The notes below the pieces were generated by a model, which made no database searches, was not told the DNA's origin, and saw only the letters and a list, made by a program, of their open reading frames with translations. DNA of 5,770 nucleotides, taken from an uncultured Alistipes sp. Lineage in GTDB: Bacteria; Bacteroidota; Bacteroidia; Bacteroidales; Rikenellaceae. The stretch covers positions 1 to 5,770 of the forward strand of contig CALDPX010000068.1 of assembly GCA_937911745.1 (NCBI GenBank), given 5' to 3'. Position numbers and translations under genes: made by a program. Within the stretch, counting starts at the first letter, position 1; each line of letters begins with the position of its first letter. This document shows, piece after piece, positions 1 to 5,770 of this stretch.

Positions 1-314
1 AGAAGATGCTCGACCGTATGAACATCTCGCACCGTGCCGGCCACTTCCCACAGCAACTATCGGGTGGTCAGCAGCAGCGTGTGGCTATCGCCCGTGCCCT
101 TGTGTCGAATCCCAAACTGATCCTTGCCGATGAGCCTACGGGTAACCTCGACTCAAAGAATGGTCAGGAGGTGATGACCCTTCTCAAAGAGCTCCACCAA
201 GAGGGCACAACCATCATTATGGTTACCCACTCGCAGCACGATGCCTCGTATGCAAGCCGTACTATCTGCTTGTTCGACGGTAAGATTGTAACTGATGTAA
301 AGAGTCACTTATAA
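1..314 (+). CDS. ABC transporter ATP-binding protein, LolD/MacB class (C-terminal part)
   Basis: This is the nucleotide-binding subunit of an ABC transporter, a cytoplasmic ATPase that drives a membrane permease. The reading frame is open to the left edge (first full codon at base 3), so the N-terminal half with the Walker A motif lies outside the window; the ATG at base 6 is an internal Met. About 103 residues are visible. They carry, in order, the ABC signature LSGGQQQR, a Walker B segment LILADEP, the D-loop GNLD and the H-loop histidine in MVTHS, followed by the short C-terminal tail typical of the family. The combination LSGGQQQRVAIARAL and ADEPTGNLD is characteristic of the LolD/MacB/FtsE group, which works with FtsX-like permeases. 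That fits the two permeases downstream. No catalytic residue in the visible part is missing. Assignment to the group is firm; the exact substrate is unknown. Confidence 0.96.
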   Translation, partial: KMLDRMNISHRAGHFPQQLSGGQQQRVAIARALVSNPKLILADEPTGNLDSKNGQEVMTLLKELHQEGTTIIMVTHSQHDASYASRTICLFDGKIVTDVKSHL

Positions 315-428
315 TGAAATTAGTGAATTTAAGGAGTTTAGTGAGCTTAAGGACAAGTAAATCACTAAATTCCCTACTCTCCATAAATTCCCTAAACTCA
401 CTATAAAAACCCAACCATAAGCACCCCA
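315..428. repeat. Inverted array of degenerate 18-bp repeats
   Basis: The first two thirds of the gap between the ATPase and permease genes are repetitive. On the + strand two units lie head to tail: TAGTGAATTTAAGGAGTT (321-338) and TAGTGAGCTTAAGGACAA (339-356). Read on the - strand, two further units follow with the same 18-bp period: TAGTGAGTTTAGGGAATT (403 to 386) and TATGGAGAGTAGGGAATT (385 to 368), then a partial third beginning TAGTGATTT at 367. The first + unit and the first - unit match at 15 of 18 positions. The array is therefore palindromic overall and could fold; the best local stem pairs 333-344 with 362-373 (12 pairs, one of them G-T) around a 17-base loop. No T-run follows it on the + strand, so it is not an obvious terminator. 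It may be a dispersed genomic repeat, but that cannot be tested from one window. From 404 to 428 I see nothing further. Confidence 0.7.
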
Positions 429-459
429 GGCTTGGGTAGGTTTGACCGCCTCCCAAGCC
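429..459 (+). promoter_or_regulatory. Strong hairpin / inverted repeat upstream of the permease gene
   Basis: The arms GGCTTGGG (429-436) and CCCAAGCC (452-459) pair perfectly. After a single bulged T at 437, AGG (438-440) pairs with CCT (449-451), giving 11 pairs around the 8-base loop TTTGACCG. The structure ends 19 bases before the permease start codon. It is not followed by a T-run, so it does not look like an intrinsic terminator. It could act as a dyad operator for a dimeric regulator in DNA, or as an RNA structure affecting the leader. A competing 4-bp stem, CCCA (425-428) with TGGG (433-436), would use part of the left arm, so an alternative fold is possible. The inverted repeat is seen directly; its function is inference. 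Confidence 0.6.
437..444 (+). promoter_or_regulatory. Candidate Bacteroidota -7 promoter element TAGGTTTG
   Basis: TAGGTTTG is a perfect match to the TAnnTTTG -7 consensus used by the primary sigma factor of Bacteroidota. Transcription would start a few bases downstream, leaving a leader of roughly 25-30 bases before the permease ATG at 479. Against it, no TTG-type -33 element is visible at the expected distance upstream (about 410-420 reads CCCAACCATAA), and an 8-base match can arise by chance. It lies inside the hairpin at 429-459, which would suit a repressor-controlled promoter if both are real. Confidence 0.35.
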
Positions 460-478
460 ACTACAAAACCAGAAGGAT

Positions 479-2812
479 ATGAAAAACTTAAACTATTCAC
501 TACGCTACTTGCTCAAAAATCGAGGTAACTCCATAACTCGCCTCGTATCGCTTGCGTTAGGTCTTGTTGTTTCGCTGCTAATCTGTTCGTATGTCGGCAT
601 AAATCTATCGTATGGTCGATTCTTTACTGACAGAGAGCGTGTATATCAGATATTCGAGAACTCACCTCAGTTTGGCATCACCGGCCCACAATTGGAGCCT
701 GTTGCATACACGCTCGCAGAAAATATCCCCTCGATTGAGGCCGCTACAAACTATTTCGATCGCCTTATGCAGGTTAAACTTGGAAATAGTTATATGGATG
801 CTCGATGGCTTGAGGTGAGCGAAGACTTTTTCACAGTCTTGGACTTCGGTGTGTTGAGCGGTGACCCCAAACATATTCTCTCACGAGAGGGAGTTGCCAA
901 CAACGAGGTATTTATCACTGAGCGTCTTGCAGAATTGTTATTCGGGAGTGAAGATCCATTGGGTAAAATCGTGCCTACAACTCAGGGGCAGGAGTATGTT
1001 GTCTCTGGGATTTTCCGCACACCTCCCGTAACAAATCCGCTCGATGATTTTGATATAGTTAGTTTTCGTGACTACAATCCCACGACTGCAAATTGGCAAG
1101 GGGATGACAGCTATCCGACCTTTATAAAACTTCGTAAAGGGGCAACAAAGTCTCAGGCTGAGGCAGAAATCCAACGCCTAATTGAGGAGCATCCTACATT
1201 AAGGAAAATGGTGGAATTATGGAAAGCAAATTATTTTCTTGTACCAATTGAAGATGTTGTTTATGTGGACAATAATATTCGACAGACTCAAATGATATAT
1301 GGTATCTTGGCCCTATTGGCACTCCTTGTAGCTACACTCAACTATGTGCTTTTGACGCTGTCATCACTTGTACAACGCAGTCGTACTATTGCTATGCTGC
1401 GTTGCAATGGTGCCTCTAGATGGGATATCTTCCGAATGTTGCTATCCGAGACACTGATTATGATTGTGGCGGCAATTGTAGTGGCGGTATTTGTCATTGC
1501 GTGTCTCCACCAGGAGATTTATCAGCTGCTCGGCTATCAGCTCGTTGACCTTTTTGCGTGGGAGCGCATATGGATTCCTGCTTTGGTCTGTATGGTGTCG
1601 TTCCTTGTGGCAGGTTTAATTCCTGCATCACTTTACTCACGAGTGAGCATGAGTTATGCCTTTCGTCGAGGTAGTGACAACCGCACTTGGTGGAAACGCA
1701 TCCTCCTCTTCGTGCAGGTGGCTTGTACAACGGGTGTGGTATGCTTTCTACTTACCACATCGCAACAATCGAAATATATCTTAGAGGCCAATCTTGGCTA
1801 TGACTATGACCGCATCGTGACGATGAACTTTGGCGCTACCACCTCTCAACGCTCGGCAATGGTTGAAGAGCTGAAACGTCTGCCGTTTGTTGAGAGCGTA
1901 GGCCACTCTGTGCAGTATCCTATATGGGGCTACTTTGGCAATCCGGTCTATGATTATGAGAAGAAAGAGATATTGTTCTCTTGCCGCTTTGAGTATTTCG
2001 ATGAGGCGTATATCGAGACTATGGGTATGAAGATAGTTGCAGGGCGCAACTTTAACGAGCAAGACGCACTCAATAAGACCATTGTTAACGAAGAGTTTGT
2101 TCGCCAGCACGGTTGGGAGTTGGAGAGTGCTGTGGGTAAGAGTTATTGGCAAAATGGAGGTTGGTGCGAGGTTGTCGGTGTTATCCGCGACTTTACACAA
2201 GCTGGAGGTTTTGTTGAGCCACTGTCGGTATTTCGTACAGCATATATCGACAACGACCCTAACCGTCCGCTCACCTTGCAGATGAGCATACGACTTACTG
2301 AACTAACGCCTGAGAATATCAAAGCTTTGGATAGCGTGATCGCCGAAAATTATCACTCCGAGTGGGAGTATCAACTTACCCCCTATGTGGATAGAGTCAA
2401 GGAGCGTTTTGTATATCGTGATAGTATGCGTAATAATGTATTGCTTGTTTCGCTTACTACACTTCTTATCTCCCTTATTGGTTTAATCGGCTATCTGGGC
2501 AACGAGATGGCTCGCCGCCGCAAGGAGATAGCTATCCGCAAGGTAAATGGTGCCACAACTTCGCAGGTGCTTAGCCTATTGAGTCTTAATATCTCGTGGG
2601 TTGTTATTCCAGCAGTAGTAACAGGTGTAGCCGGTGCTGTATGGGGCGGAATGAAATACCTTGAGATGCTCGAAACTATGTGCGAGCCTTTGGCTTGGTG
2701 GATTTTTGCCGTCGGAGCAGCTGTTGTGATTGCTATTGTATATGTGATACTTATCATCCGCACATGGCGCACCGCCAATGCCAACCCGATCGATATGATT
2801 AAAATAGAGTAA
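479..2812 (+). CDS. FtsX-like ABC transporter permease, two-module (MacB/LolC-type), 777 aa
   Basis: This is an inner-membrane permease subunit expected to pair with an ATPase like the one just upstream. The sequence shows two modules. The N-terminal module has a membrane segment at about residues 20-42, a large extracytoplasmic domain (about 45-268, MacB periplasmic-core-like), and three membrane segments at about 272-297, 323-345 and 365-388. The second module repeats the plan: a segment at about 405-427, an extracytoplasmic domain (about 430-650), and segments at about 654-674, 698-723 and 737-761. The FtsX coupling motif appears twice, degenerate as RSRTIAMLRCNGAS (300-313) and well kept as RRRKEIAIRKVNGAT (679-693). 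The C-terminus NPIDMIKIE resembles the usual NP-x-x-x-L-R-x-E ending. The length of about 780 is normal for two-module Bacteroidota members. The start is supported by the typical MKNLNYSLRYLLKNRG opening; AGAAGGA at 471-477 is too close to the ATG to be an ordinary ribosome binding site. The transported substrate is unknown. Confidence 0.93.
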   Translation: MKNLNYSLRYLLKNRGNSITRLVSLALGLVVSLLICSYVGINLSYGRFFTDRERVYQIFENSPQFGITGPQLEPVAYTLAENIPSIEAATNYFDRLMQVKLGNSYMDARWLEVSEDFFTVLDFGVLSGDPKHILSREGVANNEVFITERLAELLFGSEDPLGKIVPTTQGQEYVVSGIFRTPPVTNPLDDFDIVSFRDYNPTTANWQGDDSYPTFIKLRKGATKSQAEAEIQRLIEEHPTLRKMVELWKANYFLVPIEDVVYVDNNIRQTQMIYGILALLALLVATLNYVLLTLSSLVQRSRTIAMLRCNGASRWDIFRMLLSETLIMIVAAIVVAVFVIACLHQEIYQLLGYQLVDLFAWERIWIPALVCMVSFLVAGLIPASLYSRVSMSYAFRRGSDNRTWWKRILLFVQVACTTGVVCFLLTTSQQSKYILEANLGYDYDRIVTMNFGATTSQRSAMVEELKRLPFVESVGHSVQYPIWGYFGNPVYDYEKKEILFSCRFEYFDEAYIETMGMKIVAGRNFNEQDALNKTIVNEEFVRQHGWELESAVGKSYWQNGGWCEVVGVIRDFTQAGGFVEPLSVFRTAYIDNDPNRPLTLQMSIRLTELTPENIKALDSVIAENYHSEWEYQLTPYVDRVKERFVYRDSMRNNVLLVSLTTLLISLIGLIGYLGNEMARRRKEIAIRKVNGATTSQVLSLLSLNISWVVIPAVVTGVAGAVWGGMKYLEMLETMCEPLAWWIFAVGAAVVIAIVYVILIIRTWRTANANPIDMIKIE

Positions 2813-2821
2813 GATAGAATT

Positions 2822-4192
2822 ATGAGAATACTCAATTACATATTATCTATTGCTTGTGTAGCGATGCTTACGACATCGTGTGTGGTGTCACGAGCAATTC
2901 TGTATGGCGATGCCTCGGTAGATGATTATCGTGCTTTTGAGCAGGAGAATATCGCAAAAGGCGACTACACTTTCCGTTTCGCAGAACTTACAGAGTCGGA
3001 GCGTATGCTCGATACGATGAGATTTGAGTGGATGCACTTTGGCAGGGGCGAGATAGCTCAAATGACCATAGATGAGGCTATTGCCCCATCCGTAGATAAT
3101 GCAGCTATTGTAATCATCCATCGAGATACAATACTCTATGAGCGTTATTTTGGGGAGTGGAACAAGAGCACGCAATCACAAATATTCTCCGTTAGCAAAA
3201 CTATAACAGCCATGTTGTGTGGCGTGGCACTCACCGAGGGGCATATACGAAGTGTGGAGGATAGAGTTACAGACTACTTACCGGAGTTGAAACAAGCCAA
3301 TCCTATGTTTGAGGAGTTGAAGATAAAACACCTCTTGGATATGACGGCGGGACTCGATTTTGACGAGAACTACTCCTTCAATCCATTTTCAAAGATGGCT
3401 AAGTTGTATATGGGGCGTAATACCATGCGAATTATTGAGCGAGCCAAATTTAGCCACAAACCCGGAGAGAGGTACGACTACAACTCGCTTACAACAGCAA
3501 TTCTCGGGGTTGTGATAGAGCGTGCTACGGGAATGCCCTTTGCCGAATATCTGTCGTCAAAGATTTGGCAACCTTTAGGTATGGAGCAAAGTGCATCAAT
3601 TGGCGTTGATGACAAAAAACACCGAGTAGCGAAGAGCTATGCAGGACTTGTAACCAATGTGCGCGACTTGGCAAAGATAGGTAGACTGTATATCAACGAC
3701 GGAAATTGGAATAATACGCAGATTATAGATTCGAGCTTTGTTCACACTTCGCTTTCGCCTCGAATTGTAGGTGAAAAGAGCGCAAATATGTACTCATACT
3801 CTTGGTATTGGGGCGCGCAGGATGAGGGCCTATCAAGGCGAGATTTTGCAAGTAAGGAAGAGATGCAAGATTACTACGCCGAGCATCGTGATGTCTCAAA
3901 AATCAACTCTTGGAAGAGTGAAGGAGGCGGTTATACTGCCGTTGAATATATGAAACGCAGATACTTCCCCGACAGAGAGAGTTTGCAGAACTACTATAAA
4001 GATGATGTGCATACTATTATGCAGAGTAGAAATGGATATTTCGCCATTAAGTATCAAGGTGGCCACTACGCATTTGGAGTCAATGGACAGATACTCTACA
4101 TCAATCCCGAAAAGGAGTTTATTGGAGTATATCTTGGCGAGGATGATCTCAATGTTGTACACCTCTTTGAGCAACTTTGCAAAATACTATAA
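2822..4192 (+). CDS. Serine hydrolase lipoprotein, beta-lactamase family (PF00144-like), 456 aa
   Basis: This is a predicted lipid-anchored periplasmic serine hydrolase related to class C beta-lactamases, DD-peptidases, esterases and 6-aminohexanoate-dimer hydrolase. Residues 1-20 form a signal peptide ending in LTTSC, so Cys20 is the likely lipidated residue. The catalytic domain begins near residue 92. The nucleophile motif SxxK is SVSK (Ser123, Lys126) in IFSVSKTITAML. The second motif is Tyr220 in PGERYDYNSLTTAILG, read as Y-N-S like the YxS variants. Other family marks are HLLDMTAGL (170-178) and GLVTNVRDLAKIGRLY (275-290). The usual last conserved block, GQ followed by a strand and a P-x-x, is FGVNGQILYINPEKEF (418-433); no His or KTG is obvious there. 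About 70 extra residues (341-414) separate SYSWYW from that block and contain an internal duplication. The gene follows the upstream permease by 9 bp and precedes the next by 29 bp, so co-transcription is likely. The substrate is unknown: peptide, cell-wall stem peptide or ester are all possible, and antibiotic resistance should not be assumed. Confidence 0.9.
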   Translation: MRILNYILSIACVAMLTTSCVVSRAILYGDASVDDYRAFEQENIAKGDYTFRFAELTESERMLDTMRFEWMHFGRGEIAQMTIDEAIAPSVDNAAIVIIHRDTILYERYFGEWNKSTQSQIFSVSKTITAMLCGVALTEGHIRSVEDRVTDYLPELKQANPMFEELKIKHLLDMTAGLDFDENYSFNPFSKMAKLYMGRNTMRIIERAKFSHKPGERYDYNSLTTAILGVVIERATGMPFAEYLSSKIWQPLGMEQSASIGVDDKKHRVAKSYAGLVTNVRDLAKIGRLYINDGNWNNTQIIDSSFVHTSLSPRIVGEKSANMYSYSWYWGAQDEGLSRRDFASKEEMQDYYAEHRDVSKINSWKSEGGGYTAVEYMKRRYFPDRESLQNYYKDDVHTIMQSRNGYFAIKYQGGHYAFGVNGQILYINPEKEFIGVYLGEDDLNVVHLFEQLCKIL

Positions 4193-4221
4193 CAATACGA
4201 AACAAATAAAACTCAAACAAT
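4193..4221 (+). promoter_or_regulatory. Short A-rich leader of the second permease gene
   Basis: The 29 bases between the hydrolase stop and the permease ATG are very rich in A and contain no GGAGG-like site. A-rich, SD-less initiation regions are common in Bacteroidota. No TAnnTTTG element or terminator hairpin is seen here or in the last 100 bases of the hydrolase gene, which favours read-through from upstream. Confidence 0.5.
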
Positions 4222-5770
4222 ATGAAAATTGCTTTTAAGAATTTTTTAATGACCTTGCGAAGATACAAGGTCGCATCGCTGCTTAATGTGCTCGGTTTGA
4301 CCCTCGCCTTCGTGGCGTTCTACATCATCGCATCGCAGGTGTGGTACACCCTCACATTCAACAGTGCGATAAAGGATGCTGACCGCACCTACATCATTTC
4401 GCCAAACTTTGGCAATGACCCTAACGATATACAATGGAGTACCAACTCTCCGGGTATGGCGGCCTACGATGCTATTGCCAAGACACCCGAGGTGGAGGAG
4501 GCTTTCTCAATCAGCCCTTCTCAGTTGCCTATCCGTATATGGGTCAAGCGTAACGATTTGGATTACGACAAGTACACCGAGGAGATAAAAAAGGCTACGC
4601 CAAATACTCCTGATATGGCTGGTTTTGAGTGCATCGCAGGCGACTTCTCACGACTTAAAGAGCCTAATACTGTTATAATGGCGGAGTCAGTAGCCGAACT
4701 TATGGGCGTGGGCATTGGCGATAATATCTACCACGAGGGAGGTTATTGGTTTAATGACGGCAAGCCTACGCACGAACTTACAATAGTTGCCATATATGAG
4801 GATATGCCCAAGAACACGCTCTTCGGTAGTTGGAAGATTATCAAGGGTGATGAGGGTGTATATACTACTGCGAACAACAACTGGAACTACTGCACCTTCG
4901 TTCGTCTTAGAGAAGATGCCAATCCCGAAAACTTTATCCGCAACTTCCAAGAGAGCTATGCCCAGTGGTTCCTCGGCATGGTACAGGAGTGGATTGCCGA
5001 AGATCCTGAAGAGGAAGCGTATGTGAAAGAGGAGATTGAGAAAGGTGTGCATATTCTCGCAACACGCCTTGTACGCATTGACGATATGTACTACCACGGT
5101 AACTTCCACGATGCTATCGGCGCATCTTTCGAGAGCGGCAAAATATCTGCGCCCATCATCCTCACTGCTATCGCTCTGGTAATTGTAGTTATCGCCTTTA
5201 TCAACTTCGTAAACTTCTTCTTTGCGCTTGTGCCGGTGCGTATGCGTGCCGTAAATATCTGCAAGGTGTTTGGTGCAAGTCAGGGTACACTGCGTTGGAA
5301 CTTCTTGTTTGAGGCTATCGGCTTGGTGCTTATCTCTATGGCTCTAACCTTCTACCTGATGATAGCTATTCAAGAGAGTTTTATCACCCAATATGTAACT
5401 TGCTCGTTGGCTCTTGGAGATAATATTCCAGTGATTGTGATGATGGTAGGACTAATGATTCTGCTCGCTTTTGTTGCTGCGCTATATCCTGCGTTTTACA
5501 TCACCCGCTTCAACGCTTCGTTGGGTGTTAAGGGTGGCTTTGCTCAGTCTGCAACAGGTCGTAGATTGCGTTCTGTGATGGTTGGTGTTCAGTTTACCGT
5601 AGCAATGATTCTGATTATCGTAACAGCGGTATTCTTCCTCCAATACCGTTATATGGTAAAGTACGACCTTGGATTTGAAAAGGAGAATATCGTAAACTTT
5701 GCCAGCAATGACCTATATAACCATACTGAAACCGTTGTAGAACGAGTTATGCAACATCCCGATGTCGTAG
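4222..5770 (+). CDS. FtsX-like ABC transporter permease, second copy (N-terminal 516 aa, runs off window)
   Basis: The frame opens at ATG 4222 and has no stop before the window end, so at least 516 residues are encoded and the C-terminus is missing. It follows the two-module plan of the permease at 479-2812: MKIAFKNFLMTLRRYK, a membrane segment at about 18-40, an extracytoplasmic domain at about 42-310, and segments at about 312-337, 361-383 and 404-425. A fifth segment at about 453-474 begins the second module, whose extracytoplasmic domain is cut at about residue 516. The coupling motif of the first module reads RMRAVNICKVFGAS (340-353), a divergent form lacking the usual acidic residue before I-x-I-R. 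Residues 259-275 are unusually acidic (EDPEEEAYVKEEIEKG). By analogy about 250-280 residues are missing. The start is chosen from the canonical N-terminus and the A-rich leader at 4193-4221. It is similar in type to the first permease but clearly diverged, not a recent duplicate. Confidence 0.92.
   Translation, partial: MKIAFKNFLMTLRRYKVASLLNVLGLTLAFVAFYIIASQVWYTLTFNSAIKDADRTYIISPNFGNDPNDIQWSTNSPGMAAYDAIAKTPEVEEAFSISPSQLPIRIWVKRNDLDYDKYTEEIKKATPNTPDMAGFECIAGDFSRLKEPNTVIMAESVAELMGVGIGDNIYHEGGYWFNDGKPTHELTIVAIYEDMPKNTLFGSWKIIKGDEGVYTTANNNWNYCTFVRLREDANPENFIRNFQESYAQWFLGMVQEWIAEDPEEEAYVKEEIEKGVHILATRLVRIDDMYYHGNFHDAIGASFESGKISAPIILTAIALVIVVIAFINFVNFFFALVPVRMRAVNICKVFGASQGTLRWNFLFEAIGLVLISMALTFYLMIAIQESFITQYVTCSLALGDNIPVIVMMVGLMILLAFVAALYPAFYITRFNASLGVKGGFAQSATGRRLRSVMVGVQFTVAMILIIVTAVFFLQYRYMVKYDLGFEKENIVNFASNDLYNHTETVVERVMQHPDVV

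Noticed and set aside
333..373. Possible intrinsic terminator after the ATPase gene
   Set aside because: A stem can form, but it is AT-rich, has a 17-base loop and is not followed by a T-run; the sequence after it is CTACTCTCC.
321..403. CRISPR array
   Set aside because: The units are 18 bp, degenerate, contiguous without spacers and inverted midway, which does not fit a CRISPR.
471..477. AGAAGGA as a Shine-Dalgarno site
   Set aside because: It ends one base before the ATG at 479, too close for normal function, and Bacteroidota make little use of such sites. No better in-frame start lies just downstream.
262..500. Two overlapping - strand reading frames of 63-64 codons across the gap
   Set aside because: Their repetitive products (runs of L-S-S-L-N-S-L) are simply translations of the 18-bp repeats, and they overlap the ends of two well-supported + strand genes.
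1781..2200. 139-codon - strand reading frame inside the first permease
   Set aside because: It lies wholly antisense to a well-supported coding region, and the product shows no recognisable domain.
2822..4192. Calling the hydrolase an AmpC-type resistance enzyme
   Set aside because: The SxxK motif is shared by many esterases and peptidases; the Tyr motif is Y-N-S, no KTG is evident, and a lipoprotein signal plus an insertion argue for another role.
4687..5109. 140-codon - strand reading frame inside the second permease
   Set aside because: It is antisense to a continuous permease frame with typical family features and has no recognisable motif or leader.

Overview
The window looks like chromosomal DNA from a member of the Bacteroidota, most likely a gut-type Bacteroidales. 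The evidence is the style of the large FtsX/MacB-like permeases, A-rich leaders without a well-placed Shine-Dalgarno site, a lipoprotein signal sequence on the hydrolase, and one perfect match to the Bacteroidota -7 promoter consensus TAnnTTTG. The genus cannot be fixed from this sequence alone.

Layout, all genes on the + strand: (1) the C-terminal part of an ABC transporter ATPase of the LolD/MacB class, whose start lies outside the window; (2) a 164-bp gap holding an inverted array of degenerate 18-bp repeats and, next to the following gene, a strong hairpin that contains a TAGGTTTG element; (3) a complete 777-residue permease with two FtsX-like halves and eight predicted membrane segments; (4) after only 9 bp, a complete 456-residue lipoprotein of the beta-lactamase/6-aminohexanoate-dimer-hydrolase-like serine hydrolase family (PF00144 type); (5) after 29 bp, the first 516 residues of a second permease of the same type, cut by the window end.

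The simplest reading is an operon for a MacB/LolCDE-like transporter. The ATPase would power one or both permeases. These transporters usually work mechanically on periplasmic or envelope substrates such as lipoproteins, peptides or other hydrophobic molecules, rather than as simple importers. The hydrolase between the two permeases would sit on the periplasmic or outer-membrane side, where the permeases' large extracytoplasmic domains are. The substrate is not visible from sequence. The parts most worth a second look are the hydrolase, which has a duplicated insertion in its C-terminal half and different isoleucine codon use from its neighbours, and the two structured DNA elements in the first gap.
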